A stretch of DNA of 13,734 bases from Lachnospiraceae bacterium (GCA_014804185.1 JAAVAG010000003.1:1-13734), one strand, 5' to 3'; positions 1 to 6,781 are shown, numbered from the stretch's first letter. The notes: a model not told the origin generated them from the sequence alone. A program made the numbers and translations.

Positions 1-2
1 GC

Positions 3-58
3 AATCCGAAAGTACATTTTGTATGCAATTTATTGCAATACAAATGCACTTTCGGATT
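3..58. repeat. Long imperfect palindrome (27-bp arms)
   Basis: The arms 3-29 and 32-58 are inverted repeats separated by 2 bases. Both begin with AATCCGAAAGT read from the outside and end with GCAAT at the centre. With two one-base bulges there is a single mismatch, which becomes a G-U pair in minus-strand RNA. There is no T-run on either side, so it does not look like an ordinary terminator. It could be a relic of a small mobile element, a recombination site or a hairpin-forming dispersed repeat. The window edge hides its left context. Confidence 0.75.
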
Positions 59-335
59 AGCAACCCTTTCCTAAATGAGCAAAATGCGGATGCGTAAGCA
101 GACGCAAGAGCGCATAAGCACGAATTTTGCGAATGCGGGAATTGGTTGGATGCTTTTTAGAGCATTCAACTGCACAGGTGGATTTTTTTTGCTTTTTCAA
201 TCATACTATGAATCTTACAATTTATCAACGATCTTTCTTGTATTCCACGCATCATTCTCTTTCCCTTTTCCAATGGCGACAGGGACTATTCCTCACAACT
301 TATTATTTCCTCCCAGTTATTCGGTGCATATTATT
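59..335. other. Gene-free stretch between palindrome and esterase relic
   Basis: I see no convincing gene here. Open frames exist on the plus strand but lack a ribosome binding site and resemble no family. The part around 78-140 is rich in GCG/CGC-containing words: near-identical words GCGTAAGCA and GCATAAGCA occur in direct orientation, and GCAAAAT near 80 faces ATTTTGC near 124-130, so this DNA can fold. The rest is AT-rich with a T8 run near 183-190 and no clear terminator hairpin. Confidence 0.5.
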
Positions 336-986
336 TTATATCCTCTCATCCAAAGCCCACAGAATGCCATCCGCCATTCTCCGATCCGCTTCTCTGAAAT
401 GATTTCCCTGGTTCAGAATAAATGTAGTGAGAATCCCCTGATGACTATAGTACTCATAAAGCATTTTTGTCCGTTCCTCCACAGAAGACAAATATGGGTT
501 TTTGGTATATGCCTCCCTGTCGCCAAGTGAAAAATACATTTTCTCTGGCATACACCGCATTTCATGTTCTTTTACATAATCAATGAACTTTGGAAACCAG
601 AAAGAGCCCGAAGCGCTTATGATTCTCGCAAATGCATCTGTATGGTAAGGTGCATATACTGCAAACAGCCCCGCAAGGGAATAGCCCACAAGCGCATTGT
701 ATTTTGGCTTTCCTCCAAGTGCTTCTTCCACGGCAGGCATGATTTCTTCTGTCAGAAGCGCAAGGTAGACATCCGCCCCTCCCGTACATGGGGTGTCACC
801 TTTTGCGATTGGCGGAATCGGCCATGGGGACATGTCGTGATTCCACTGAATACCTGAAACTGCCACAAGTGAAAATGCCGGACATCCTATGTGCCTACAT
901 TGATCCCACACAGCTTTTCCCTCTCCCTGTACCGTGTTCAAATAGACAACCGGCGTATTTGCCCGTGCCCCTCCACTTTCGTGATC
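336..986 (-). pseudogene. 5'-truncated esterase (alpha/beta hydrolase, putative-esterase family)
   Basis: The product resembles a cytosolic serine esterase of the broad Fes/esterase-D fold family. Counting from the TTG at 941, the nucleophile elbow GYSLAG gives Ser88, the likely acid is Asp141 in LGDREAY, and the likely base is His181 in QGNHF, so the catalytic core and natural C-terminus (ALDERI, then TAA) are present. The N-terminus is not: the frame is open upstream only to a TGA at 987-989, and the sole possible start in that stretch is TTG, with no ribosome binding site. Residues before it (ANTPVVYLNT) look like the first beta strand of the family, so roughly 10-20 residues are missing. 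The upstream DNA is an IS66 transposase stub in another frame, overlapping by about 49 bases. I read this as a relic cut at its 5' end. Translation as the tail of a fused transcript is possible but unlikely. The true substrate is unknown. Confidence 0.7.
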
Positions 987-1255
987 TCAGACCGGTTCAG
1001 CATATCGGCAAATACAAGAAACTCTTTGGCGGGTTTTGTGTCATCATCTTTGGAAGGAGGGATGGATGAGTTGGAACTGTCATTGTTAAGGATCCGTTTC
1101 ATCCTTTCATTATCATTGCGCAGGCTTGTGACCTCGTTGGTGAGGCTTTTTATCTCCCTGCGGTCCTGTTTCCGTTCGGATTCGAGGCTGTCGACTTTTT
1201 CCATGACTTCCATCAGCTGTTTATAAATATCTTTCTGATAATTGCCGCCTATCAT
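938..1255 (-). pseudogene. IS66-family transposase N-terminal stub
   Basis: The reading frame from ATG at 1255 has a strong ribosome binding site (GGGAGGAGG) 3 bases upstream and gives 105 residues. Residues about 10-55 form a charged coiled coil (KQLMEVMEKVDSLESERKQDRREIKSLTNEVTSLRNDNERM). They are followed by NDSSNSSIPPSKDD, the conserved N-SSxPPSxD segment found just before the zinc-binding domain of IS66 transposases (TnpC). A normal IS66 transposase has about 500 residues. Here everything after KPAK is replaced by some 30 residues unlike the family (FADMLNRSEITKVEGHG...), and the frame stops inside the esterase gene. No DDE domain, terminal repeat, tnpA or tnpB is visible. It is a dead fragment whose deletion junction lies near 1020-1045. 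The N-terminal peptide could still be expressed, since start and ribosome binding site are intact. Confidence 0.75.
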
Positions 1256-1390
1256 GCGCCTCCTCCCTGTGAATCTGATAAGATAATTATAACAAGATTT
1301 CATAAAATAAGCGAGTTTTATTGTGGGAGACATTCGTCATTGAACCTCTAAAATTTCAGCACATTTTTTTGGGTGTCTGAACTGTTACTT

Positions 1391-1675
1391 TTACCCCATC
1401 GTATCCTGTACTTTCCACTTTATTACCATTTTACTGTCATAAACCTCGATTCGCTCGATCAATTCTCCTTTCTTAGTTGCACCCTCCCGCATAAGAATCC
1501 CTTTATCCTTTAATTTACCCATAGTATATCTGATACCATTCTTTGACATTCCCATATTTTCTGCGATTTGCTCTTGCGTAATTCCCGGATTATCAAGTAT
1601 GAACTCCACTATTTTTCTTTCTGTGCCCCATACTCCTCCACCGCAGGATCTCTCATCTCCACCGTCCTTTTCCAC
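1391..1675 (-). pseudogene. Winged-helix-turn-helix domain fragment
   Basis: The segment from about codon 17 on (GTERKIVEFILDNPGITQEQIAENMGMSKNGIRYTMGKLKDKGILMREGATKKGE) is a clear winged helix. Helix 1 is followed by the HTH pair ITQEQIAENMGMSKNGIRYTMGKL and a wing around LMREGATKKG. Such domains form the C-terminus of many AAA/RecG-like ATP-binding or Fic proteins in clostridia, or stand alone in MarR-like regulators. The first 16 codons are merely the M23 peptidase gene read in another frame. The only start is a GTG with the ribosome-binding-like GGAG directly against it. The homologous part begins near 1630, inside the 3' end of the M23 gene. The best reading is the C-terminal remnant of a larger gene joined to the M23 gene by deletion. 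Its original parent cannot be told. Confidence 0.6.
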
Positions 1676-2661
1676 TCCTTTGTCCCCTCCACTTTTGCGG
1701 CCTCTGACCGGTTCTGATACAAAAACTGTGTCAGCGGATAGACATCTATCCAGATCTCGTTCCCGGCTTTTCTCCTCTCCTCGTCAAAGATCAGTTCCAT
1801 GCCCCAGTGCAGGTGTGTCACTTCTATATTGTTGACGTTTTCCTTCGTGCTGTAACCTGTGTGGCCCATATAGCCGATCACATCCCCCGCCGTCACAATG
1901 CTCCCCGCTTCCAGTCCCTCCGCATAAGGATAGTTCTGCCGCAGATGGGCGTAATAATAATACCTTTTTCCGTCAAAGCTGCGTATGCCGATGCGCCATC
2001 CGCCGTACTGGTTCCATCCGATCGCCTCCACGTAACCGGATTCTATGGCGATGATGGGGGTTCCCACCTGTCCCATCATGTCGTGCCCCAGATGCTGGCG
2101 CTTATACCCATAACTCCTGCTGACCCCGAAATCATCATAGTGTGTGTATTCAAAGCCTTTGGCAATGGGCGAAAATGCTTTCAATCCATACAGATCCGTC
2201 CATGCGCCGTCTCCGCCGCTTTCCCGAACGCTGTATTCCCCCACCATGCCTCCCAGAACCGCTTCATATGCCTCCCGGTAATAGGCATAATATTTCATAT
2301 CCTCTGTCAGCTTCTCCATGGTACTCTCTCCGCCCAGAAGCGTTTCCGCCAACTGGTCCATGTCCTTTTCCAGACTCTTTTTATGAGCGGAAAAATCTCC
2401 CCCATATCCGGCGCCCAGATAGGCCAGCAATTCTATCCAGTTTAAATGGATATCCGTTCCATATGTACTCACATCCCATTTATATGCCATACAGAGCGCA
2501 TCGTAGGTCACATTAAAATCCACCCATTTGATGTTTTCCCCCGAATCCGCCCCGGCATTTGCCGTTATCTCGTCATCCTGTGCCCCCTGGGGCTGCCATG
2601 CCAGAAAAAGAATCAGCAGAAAAGCTGCCTCTATGCCGATGGCAATGCGGATTTTACGCAT
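1609..2661 (-). CDS. Secreted M23 (LytM-type) metallopeptidase
   Basis: Likely a membrane-anchored or secreted endopeptidase that cuts peptidoglycan cross-bridges. The start chosen is ATG 2661, with GGGAG five bases upstream; the in-frame ATGs at 2679 and 2691 have worse spacing. Residues 1-28 are a signal peptide or N-terminal anchor (RKIRIAIGIEAAFLLILFLAW) without a lipobox Cys. Residues about 45-160 form an alpha-helical region with no recognised domain. Residues about 165-310 are the LytM domain. The HxxxD motif gives His190 and Asp194 (RQHLGHDMMG), and HLHW gives His283 and His285; with His239 (YYAHL) all expected zinc and catalytic residues are present. The last 20 or so residues overlap the winged-HTH fragment in another frame, so the natural C-terminus may have been replaced. 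The gene follows hpf, but a terminator lies between them, so it probably has its own promoter, which I could not place. Confidence 0.88.
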   Translation of the reverse strand: MRKIRIAIGIEAAFLLILFLAWQPQGAQDDEITANAGADSGENIKWVDFNVTYDALCMAYKWDVSTYGTDIHLNWIELLAYLGAGYGGDFSAHKKSLEKDMDQLAETLLGGESTMEKLTEDMKYYAYYREAYEAVLGGMVGEYSVRESGGDGAWTDLYGLKAFSPIAKGFEYTHYDDFGVSRSYGYKRQHLGHDMMGQVGTPIIAIESGYVEAIGWNQYGGWRIGIRSFDGKRYYYYAHLRQNYPYAEGLEAGSIVTAGDVIGYMGHTGYSTKENVNNIEVTHLHWGMELIFDEERRKAGNEIWIDVYPLTQFLYQNRSEAAKVEGTKEWKRTVEMRDPAVEEYGAQKEK

Positions 2662-2727
2662 ATATTCTCCCTGTTTCATAATAACGCCCATGCTCCCGCC
2701 AATTTATTCTTCAAACAAATATATGCG

Positions 2728-2763
2728 AAAAAGCCGCCGACTTTTACATCGGCAGCTTTTTTT
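2728..2763 (-). terminator. Intrinsic terminator of hpf
   Basis: Read on the minus strand, GCTGCCGA and TCGGCGGC form an 8-bp stem (one G-U pair) with an 8-base loop, followed by CTTTTT. The plus strand also has a T-run but its stem has a C-A mismatch. The position, 88 bases past the hpf stop, and the better minus-strand stem assign it to hpf. Confidence 0.8.
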
Positions 2764-2799
2764 ACTGAATCATTTTATGATTGGATATTCTCCTGAGTC

Positions 2800-2864
2800 T
2801 GCATTTCGGACTTGCATTTAGGACTTACATTTCAGGTTTATACTCCCGACTTACATTTCCGGCT
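2800..2864. repeat. Degenerate 13-bp tandem repeat, five units
   Basis: Units start at 2800, 2813, 2826, 2839 and 2852 on the plus strand, with consensus TGCATTTCGGACT or TACATTTCCGGCT. The last unit covers the final codons and stop of hpf (PEM, then TAA on the minus strand). The other four look like extensions copied from that end. Unit 4 is the most diverged. Confidence 0.7.
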
Positions 2865-3378
2865 CAATCAGCCCGTAAGTATCGCCCTTACGCTTGTACA
2901 CTACATTTACCTGCTCTGTCTCCGCATTAAAGAATACAAAGAAATTGTGTCCCAGAAGTTCCATCTGCACACATGCATCTTCCGGATACATCGGCTTGAC
3001 GTCAAACTTCTTCGTGCGGACAATGCGGACTTCCTCATCATCCATATAATCGTTCTCCACGAACATCCTGCTGAAAGAAGAGTCCGTCTGCTGCTTGTCC
3101 ACCAGCTTTGTCTTATACTTTTTCAGCTGTCTCTCTATGATTTCTTCCACCAGGTCGATGGAAACATACATATCGTTGCTGACCTGCTCAGACCGTATAA
3201 TACTTCCTTTCACAGGAATCGTGACTTCTATTTTCTGTCTGTCCTTTTCCACACTCAGGGTAACATGTACCTCCGCATCGGGACTAAAGTATTTCTCCAG
3301 CTTGCCGATCTTTTCCTCCACAGCTTCTTTCAACCCAGGTGTCACCACAATGTTTCTGCCTACAATGTTAAATTTCAT
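2851..3378 (-). CDS. hpf: Ribosome hibernation promoting factor, long form
   Basis: Long-type HPF binds the 30S decoding region and drives 70S dimerisation (100S hibernating ribosomes) in stationary phase. The start is ATG 3378: AAAGGGG lies 8 bases upstream, and the GTG nine bases further up falls inside that ribosome binding site. The 175-residue length is typical for the long form. Residues 1-100 are the beta-alpha-beta ribosome-binding domain (MKFNIVGRNIVVTPGLKEAVEEKIGKLEKYF), residues about 100-117 a linker, and about 118-175 the dimerising C-terminal domain (VRTKKFDVKPMYPEDACVQMELLGHNFFVFFNAETEQVNVVYKRKGDTYGLIEPE), which is strongly conserved. The gene has its own promoter and terminator, so it is monocistronic here. 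In many Firmicutes secA or prfB is next to it; not in this window. Confidence 0.96.
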   Translation of the reverse strand: MKFNIVGRNIVVTPGLKEAVEEKIGKLEKYFSPDAEVHVTLSVEKDRQKIEVTIPVKGSIIRSEQVSNDMYVSIDLVEEIIERQLKKYKTKLVDKQQTDSSFSRMFVENDYMDDEEVRIVRTKKFDVKPMYPEDACVQMELLGHNFFVFFNAETEQVNVVYKRKGDTYGLIEPEM

Positions 3379-3411
3379 GCTATTCACCCCTTTGGATTAT
3401 ATTGTATAAAC

Positions 3412-3441
3412 ATTATACCATAGGTTTCCTTTATTTAGCAA
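3412..3441 (-). promoter_or_regulatory. Promoter of hpf
   Basis: On the minus strand TTGCTA (3441-3436), an 18-base spacer and TATAAT (3417-3412) form a sigma-A type promoter. The -10 is preceded by TGG, giving an extended TGnTATAAT. The 5' leader to ATG 3378 is about 27 bases. Confidence 0.7.
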
Positions 3442-3787
3442 TCATTTATACATGTCTATTATCATACTATTTCTACTGCCTCTTTTATCGAAGTTCAACA
3501 AAACGCCTGTTCCAATTTCAGCGTCAAAAAGAATGGTTTTGGAAGAAAAATCCTGTGGATATTGTGGATAACTCCGTGTATAAGTCGAATTTATCGCATT
3601 TTTTTCATATTTATCTGTGGATAACACATATTTTTTTATTCGTTACATCCTGGCCGTATTTCCATTTTGTCTCATTTTTTTGTCTATCTTGTACAACCAG
3701 GCCGTCCGGGAGGGCCAGTGTCAGCATATTCACACGGCCTGCACACGGCGCAATGAATGACCGACTCTCCGGCCATTCCAATATTAA
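3442..3787. other. Gene-free stretch with DnaA-box cluster
   Basis: This part of the 475-base gap between hpf and the NlpC/P60 gene has no convincing gene. A 61-codon minus-strand frame (3442-3627) starts inside a DnaA box and matches nothing I know. The stretch 3554-3624 carries DnaA-box-like sites (separate entry). T-rich runs surround them. Around 3698-3741 there is a wide inverted pair CAGGCCGT / ACGGCCTG with a 28-base loop, of unknown meaning. Confidence 0.5.
3554..3624 (-). promoter_or_regulatory. Cluster of DnaA-box-like sites
   Basis: All sites are in the same orientation. TTATCCACA, the perfect consensus, occurs at 3571-3563 and 3624-3616. ATATCCACA (one mismatch) is at 3562-3554, directly abutting the first. 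TTATACACG (one mismatch to TTATNCACA) is at 3583-3575. That makes four sites in 71 bases of AT-rich intergenic DNA. dnaA and dnaN are not in the window, so this is more likely a DnaA-titrating or DnaA-regulated site than the origin itself, but binding is unproven. Confidence 0.55.
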
Positions 3788-3830
3788 ACGGCTGCCTCCC
3801 CGCTTTGGGATGCAGCCGTCTTTTTTATTT
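3788..3830. terminator. Terminator-like hairpin after the NlpC/P60 gene
   Basis: ACGGCTGC (3788-3795) pairs perfectly with GCAGCCGT (3812-3819), with CTCCC/TGGGA extending the stem. The plus strand continues CTTTTTTATTTT, a good tail, whereas the minus strand continues only with TTTAATATT. It sits 23 bases past the stop of the minus-strand NlpC/P60 gene, so it probably ends that transcript despite the poorer tail. Confidence 0.65.
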
Positions 3831-3852
3831 TGTATGGCATTACTCTGCCGCT

Positions 3853-5061
3853 TTAGAATATTCTCCGAATTGCCAGAATCTTCTTGTAATTCGCGTTGGA
3901 AACTTTGATTCCGGTCTTCCTGCTGGACGCATGCACAATCTGTCCGTTTCCGATATACAGTGCCACATGCCCCGAATAACAGATCAGGTCGCCGGGCTGT
4001 GCATTTTCCAGGCCGTCCACCGCGTACCCCTGTTTTCTGTCCGCTCCCGAAGAGTGCGGCAGCGATACGCCAAAGTTTGCATATACGCTCATGACAAACC
4101 CGGAACAGTCGGCGCCGTTTGTCAGGCTGGTTCCACCGTACACATAGGGATTTCCCACAAATTGCAATGCGTATTGCGCCACTGCTACGCCCAGTTCGTT
4201 TCCTTCTCCTACTGTATAGTTCGTGGAAGGCGCAGCTGATGTGCCGGAGTTATTGGAGGAATTGGCTGCATTGTTCTGAGCAACTTTCTTTGCCGCAGCC
4301 TCCTGAGCCTTTCTTCTCTCTTCCGCTTCCTTAGCCAGGCGCGCTTCCTCTTCTTCCCTGGACTCTGCGCTGACAAATTCCGTCACAATGCTCACATAGT
4401 CCTTGGAGATCCAGCCGTCACCCTCTTCAATATTGACCTTTGCCCAGCCGTCCGTCTCTTCCAGCACCAGAAGTTCATCCCCGTCGGGCACCATGCCCAG
4501 AACAGCAGATTCTGTGGTAGCTTCCTTTCGCACAAACAATGTAGTTGTCTCAACTGTGGCGATCCTGGTTCCCACCTCTTTTGCAAGATCCAGCGCATCG
4601 TCGCCTGTCACACAATATTCTGCTTTCACATATCCGGTTACATTGCCGGACTTAATTTGATACCAGCCGTTCTCCTCTGAAATGAATGTCCCCGCCGACT
4701 TGTCATACAGTTTTCCGAGTATCTCGCCATTCTCGTCAGGAGTGCTTCGCACATTCACATAGCGGTTGACCTGCGCGATTACCATATTCTTCAGCATATT
4801 TTCTTCTTCCAGCCGCGCCGCCTCTTTTGCCGCGGCCTCCAGTTCCGCCAGCTGGCTGATATCCAGGGTAGGTTCGATCTTTGTTCCGTTCTTCTGCTCT
4901 GTCTGAAGGTTTTCCAGTGAAGTATTCTTCCCCATGGACAGATATACGCCGCCTGCCGGCAGGGAAACCGCTCCCGATGCCGCCGCTTCTATTCCCATTG
5001 CTCCAAACATCACCGCTGCCGCCAGCGCCCCGGCCGTTATTTTCACAAATCTCTTCTTCAT
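3853..5061 (-). CDS. Secreted NlpC/P60 peptidoglycan hydrolase with two SH3 domains
   Basis: A 402-residue secreted cell-wall hydrolase, expected to be a gamma-D-glutamyl-diamino-acid endopeptidase. The start ATG 5061 has GAGG five bases upstream. Residues 1-28 are a signal peptide (KKRFVKITAGALAAAVMFGAMGIEAAA). Residues about 70-92 are a short Ala/Glu helix. Bacterial SH3 domain 1 spans about 93-152 (VNVRSTPDENGEILGKL ... GYVKAEY) and SH3 domain 2 about 165-226 (LFVRKEATTESAVLGMV ... GWISKDYV). Residues 232-263 are a charged coiled coil, followed by an Asn/Ser linker to about 280. The NlpC/P60 domain is about 288-402, with catalytic Cys319 (GADCSGF), His365 (SGHVALYIG) and His377 (IVHAS). 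All catalytic residues are present. It is monocistronic, and its promoter has a WalR-type box, fitting control by the WalRK wall-stress system. Confidence 0.95.
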   Translation of the reverse strand: MKKRFVKITAGALAAAVMFGAMGIEAAASGAVSLPAGGVYLSMGKNTSLENLQTEQKNGTKIEPTLDISQLAELEAAAKEAARLEEENMLKNMVIAQVNRYVNVRSTPDENGEILGKLYDKSAGTFISEENGWYQIKSGNVTGYVKAEYCVTGDDALDLAKEVGTRIATVETTTLFVRKEATTESAVLGMVPDGDELLVLEETDGWAKVNIEEGDGWISKDYVSIVTEFVSAESREEEEARLAKEAEERRKAQEAAAKKVAQNNAANSSNNSGTSAAPSTNYTVGEGNELGVAVAQYALQFVGNPYVYGGTSLTNGADCSGFVMSVYANFGVSLPHSSGADRKQGYAVDGLENAQPGDLICYSGHVALYIGNGQIVHASSRKTGIKVSNANYKKILAIRRIF

Positions 5062-5094
5062 GTCCGCCTCAATCAGTAGACTGTATCTACTTTA

Positions 5095-5135
5095 AGTATA
5101 CGCCGTTTTTTCTAACTTGTTACAAATTTGTTACA
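5095..5135 (-). promoter_or_regulatory. NlpC/P60 promoter with WalR-type box
   Basis: The minus strand has TATACT (-10) at 5100-5095. Upstream, at 5134-5118, is a two-half-site box TGTWAH-N5-TGTWAH. The plus strand reads TGTTAC, AAATT, TGTTAC; the minus strand shifted by one base also fits. The box overlaps where a -35 would lie (TTGTAA at 19 bases or GTAACA at 17), as expected for an activator. The leader is about 27 bases. Confidence 0.6.
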
Positions 5136-5176
5136 TCTATTAAGAAATATAGCACATAAATATTTCCCTGTCAATT

Positions 5177-5221
5177 GGAATTTTGTAACAACTCCGTAGC
5201 AGGGAATTTTGTAACAACTCC
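5177..5221. repeat. Perfect 19-bp direct repeat with TGTAAC half sites
   Basis: GGAATTTTGTAACAACTCC occurs identically at 5177-5195 and 5203-5221, 26 bases apart start to start. Each copy contains TGTAAC, the same half site as in the WalR-type box 50 bases nearer the NlpC/P60 gene. The repeats lie between that promoter and the end of trxB. Confidence 0.8.
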
Positions 5222-5281
5222 CCGGCATGCGGATCAAAACGGTGAGAGGATATTCATTTGTGAAAAGAAGAAATCTTGCAA

Positions 5282-6193
5282 TTACACTCCCGCCAGATAT
5301 TTCCCGACGCTGTCCACCGCATTGGCGCCGTCTGCCACCGCCGTAATGATCTGACGCAGCTGCTTGCGCCTTGCATCTCCCGCCGCAAAAATGCCGGGAC
5401 AGGAGGTCACGCAGTCCTCCCCCGCCAGAATATATCCGGACGGGTCACACTCTGTCAGTTCCCGGAATAACTCCGTATCCGGCTGAATTCCCACCGCAAT
5501 AAACACGCCGTCTACAGACAGTTCACGGCCCTCATGGCTTACGGTGTTCTCCAGAACCAGATGTTCCACTTTGCTCTCCCCCCGGATCTCTTTCACCACA
5601 TGATTCCACACAATCTCCACATTCGGAAGTGCAAACAGCCTATCCTGCAGCGACCTGGCCGCGCGCAGGCTGTCTCTCCTGTGGATGACATAAACCTTTT
5701 CACAGAATCTGGCAAGAAAAACGGCATCTTCCACCGCCACATCCCCGCCGCCTACCACAGCTGCCGTCTTTTTTCGAAAGAAAGCGCCGTCACAGGTGGC
5801 ACAATAGGAAACGCCTTTCCCTGCCAGTCTCTCTTCCCCCGGCACGTTGAGATGGGCGTGATGCGCCCCGGCGGCAAGAATCAGTGTGCGGGCCTCCAGA
5901 TCTCCTTTCGCCGTATGCACGATTTTCACATCGCCCCCATCCTCCACTCCGTTTACCTCGGTTTCCAGAAATTCGGCTCCCGCCGCCCTGGCGTGATCCT
6001 GAAATTTCTGCCCCATGTCAAATCCGTTTATCCCCGGCAGTCCCAGGTAGTTATCCACCTCATAGGTGTTCAGCACCTGTCCGCCTCCCATGGGATTTTT
6101 TTCTATGACCAGCAGATCAAGTCCCGCCCTCTTTCCATATACCGCCGCGGACAACCCCGCAGGCCCCGCACCGATAATAATCAGATCATACAT
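5282..6193 (-). CDS. trxB: Thioredoxin-disulfide reductase
   Basis: A flavoenzyme that passes electrons from NADPH through FAD and a Cys pair to thioredoxin in the cytoplasm. It has 303 residues, the normal length. The start ATG 6193 has AGGAGG 8 bases upstream. The FAD-binding motif GAGPAG is at residues 8-13 and GGQVLNT at about 37-43. The redox pair is CATC at 131-134 (YCATCDGAFF). The NADPH-binding GGGDVAVE is at 148-155, with HRRDS at 171-175. The closing FAD motif is GIFAAGDA at 267-274. No thioredoxin gene is nearby, so the partner is encoded elsewhere. The gene lies 53 bases after a PPOX-fold flavoprotein on the same strand with no terminator between, so they are probably cotranscribed. 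Some clostridial relatives use ferredoxin or glutathione-like partners, but the HRRD motif favours NADPH. Confidence 0.93.
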   Translation of the reverse strand: MYDLIIIGAGPAGLSAAVYGKRAGLDLLVIEKNPMGGGQVLNTYEVDNYLGLPGINGFDMGQKFQDHARAAGAEFLETEVNGVEDGGDVKIVHTAKGDLEARTLILAAGAHHAHLNVPGEERLAGKGVSYCATCDGAFFRKKTAAVVGGGDVAVEDAVFLARFCEKVYVIHRRDSLRAARSLQDRLFALPNVEIVWNHVVKEIRGESKVEHLVLENTVSHEGRELSVDGVFIAVGIQPDTELFRELTECDPSGYILAGEDCVTSCPGIFAAGDARRKQLRQIITAVADGANAVDSVGKYLAGV

Positions 6194-6246
6194 AAACAGC
6201 CCTCCTGTACACTTTTCCTTTTCTCATCAAACATTCTGCCTGTGTC

Positions 6247-6684
6247 CTAATATTTTCCCGCGTCAGCCTGCAACTCATACCTGTTACCATGGGAAAGTAA
6301 TACTCCGTCTGTCAATTCCACGCATAAAATAACGGTGTTTTCATCTTCAAAATCAGTATGTCCGTTATTGATCCATTCGGCAAAAGCTTCTTTCAACTTA
6401 TCGGCAATCCTGCGGTTTTCTTCTTTTCCAAAACACCCTAAATTGATCCCCTTGCCATGTGCCGTGAACCACTCGCCTGCTATCGCAACCGCAGGATTCT
6501 TTTCCACATGCTTCATTTTATTGGAAAGCGCATACGTAATAATATAAAACGCGCCGTTTTCGTAATAGGCGTTTACATACCGCACATATGGAACCTCGTT
6601 TTCCGTTGTCGCAAGCGCCACAACAGTGTCTTTTCCGAAACGCTCCATCATTATTTTTTCCGCTTCCTGACTGAATTTTTTCAC
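6247..6684 (-). CDS. Pyridoxamine 5'-phosphate oxidase-fold flavoprotein
   Basis: A 145-residue protein of the PPOX split-barrel superfamily, small flavin-binding proteins often of unknown substrate. The start is GTG 6684, placed by AGGAGG seven bases upstream; the next Met codons are too far inside. N-terminal helix KKFSQEAEKIMMERFG leads into the first strands (TVVALATTENEVPYVRYVNAYYENGAFYIITYALSNKMKHVEKNPAVAIAGEWF), the usual FMN-binding part. The part from about 88 is a helical insert with a C-terminal strand (TVILCVELTDGVLL). The true PdxH signature is absent, so it is not the vitamin B6 oxidase proper. It could be a flavin reductase or nitroreductase-like protein, or a flavin-dependent detoxifier. 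It precedes trxB in a likely two-gene transcript, suggesting a redox role. Confidence 0.82.
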   Translation of the reverse strand: MKKFSQEAEKIMMERFGKDTVVALATTENEVPYVRYVNAYYENGAFYIITYALSNKMKHVEKNPAVAIAGEWFTAHGKGINLGCFGKEENRRIADKLKEAFAEWINNGHTDFEDENTVILCVELTDGVLLSHGNRYELQADAGKY

Positions 6685-6752
6685 GATGCCGCCTCCTGCC
6701 TTTCACATTCATTCGTATTTTCAGGCAATTATCAACTGAATTGACCAAATAC

Positions 6753-6781
6753 AGTATATTCCCTTTTTATGGAAATGGCAA
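6753..6781 (-). promoter_or_regulatory. Promoter of the PPOX-fold/trxB unit
   Basis: On the minus strand, TTGCCA (6781-6776), a 17-base spacer and TATACT (6758-6753) form a good sigma-A promoter. The leader to GTG 6684 is about 62 bases. Confidence 0.65.

Noticed and set aside
75..530. Plus-strand 151-codon gene at the left end
   Set aside because: It has no ribosome binding site, and its 3' half is antisense to the clearly homologous esterase.
3554..3624. Chromosomal replication origin
   Set aside because: The boxes are few, there is no dnaA, dnaN, rpmH or gyrase gene nearby, and no long AT-rich unwinding region is clear.
3442..3627. Minus-strand 61-codon gene
   Set aside because: It has no proper ribosome binding site, begins inside a DnaA box, and its product resembles nothing I know.
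5062..5160. c-di-AMP (ydaO-type) riboswitch before the NlpC/P60 gene
   Set aside because: The predicted leader is only about 27 bases and there is no room for the conserved aptamer core.
6247..6684. PdxH, the vitamin B6 oxidase
   Set aside because: Only the split-barrel FMN part matches. The C-terminal PdxH signature is missing and the length is too short.
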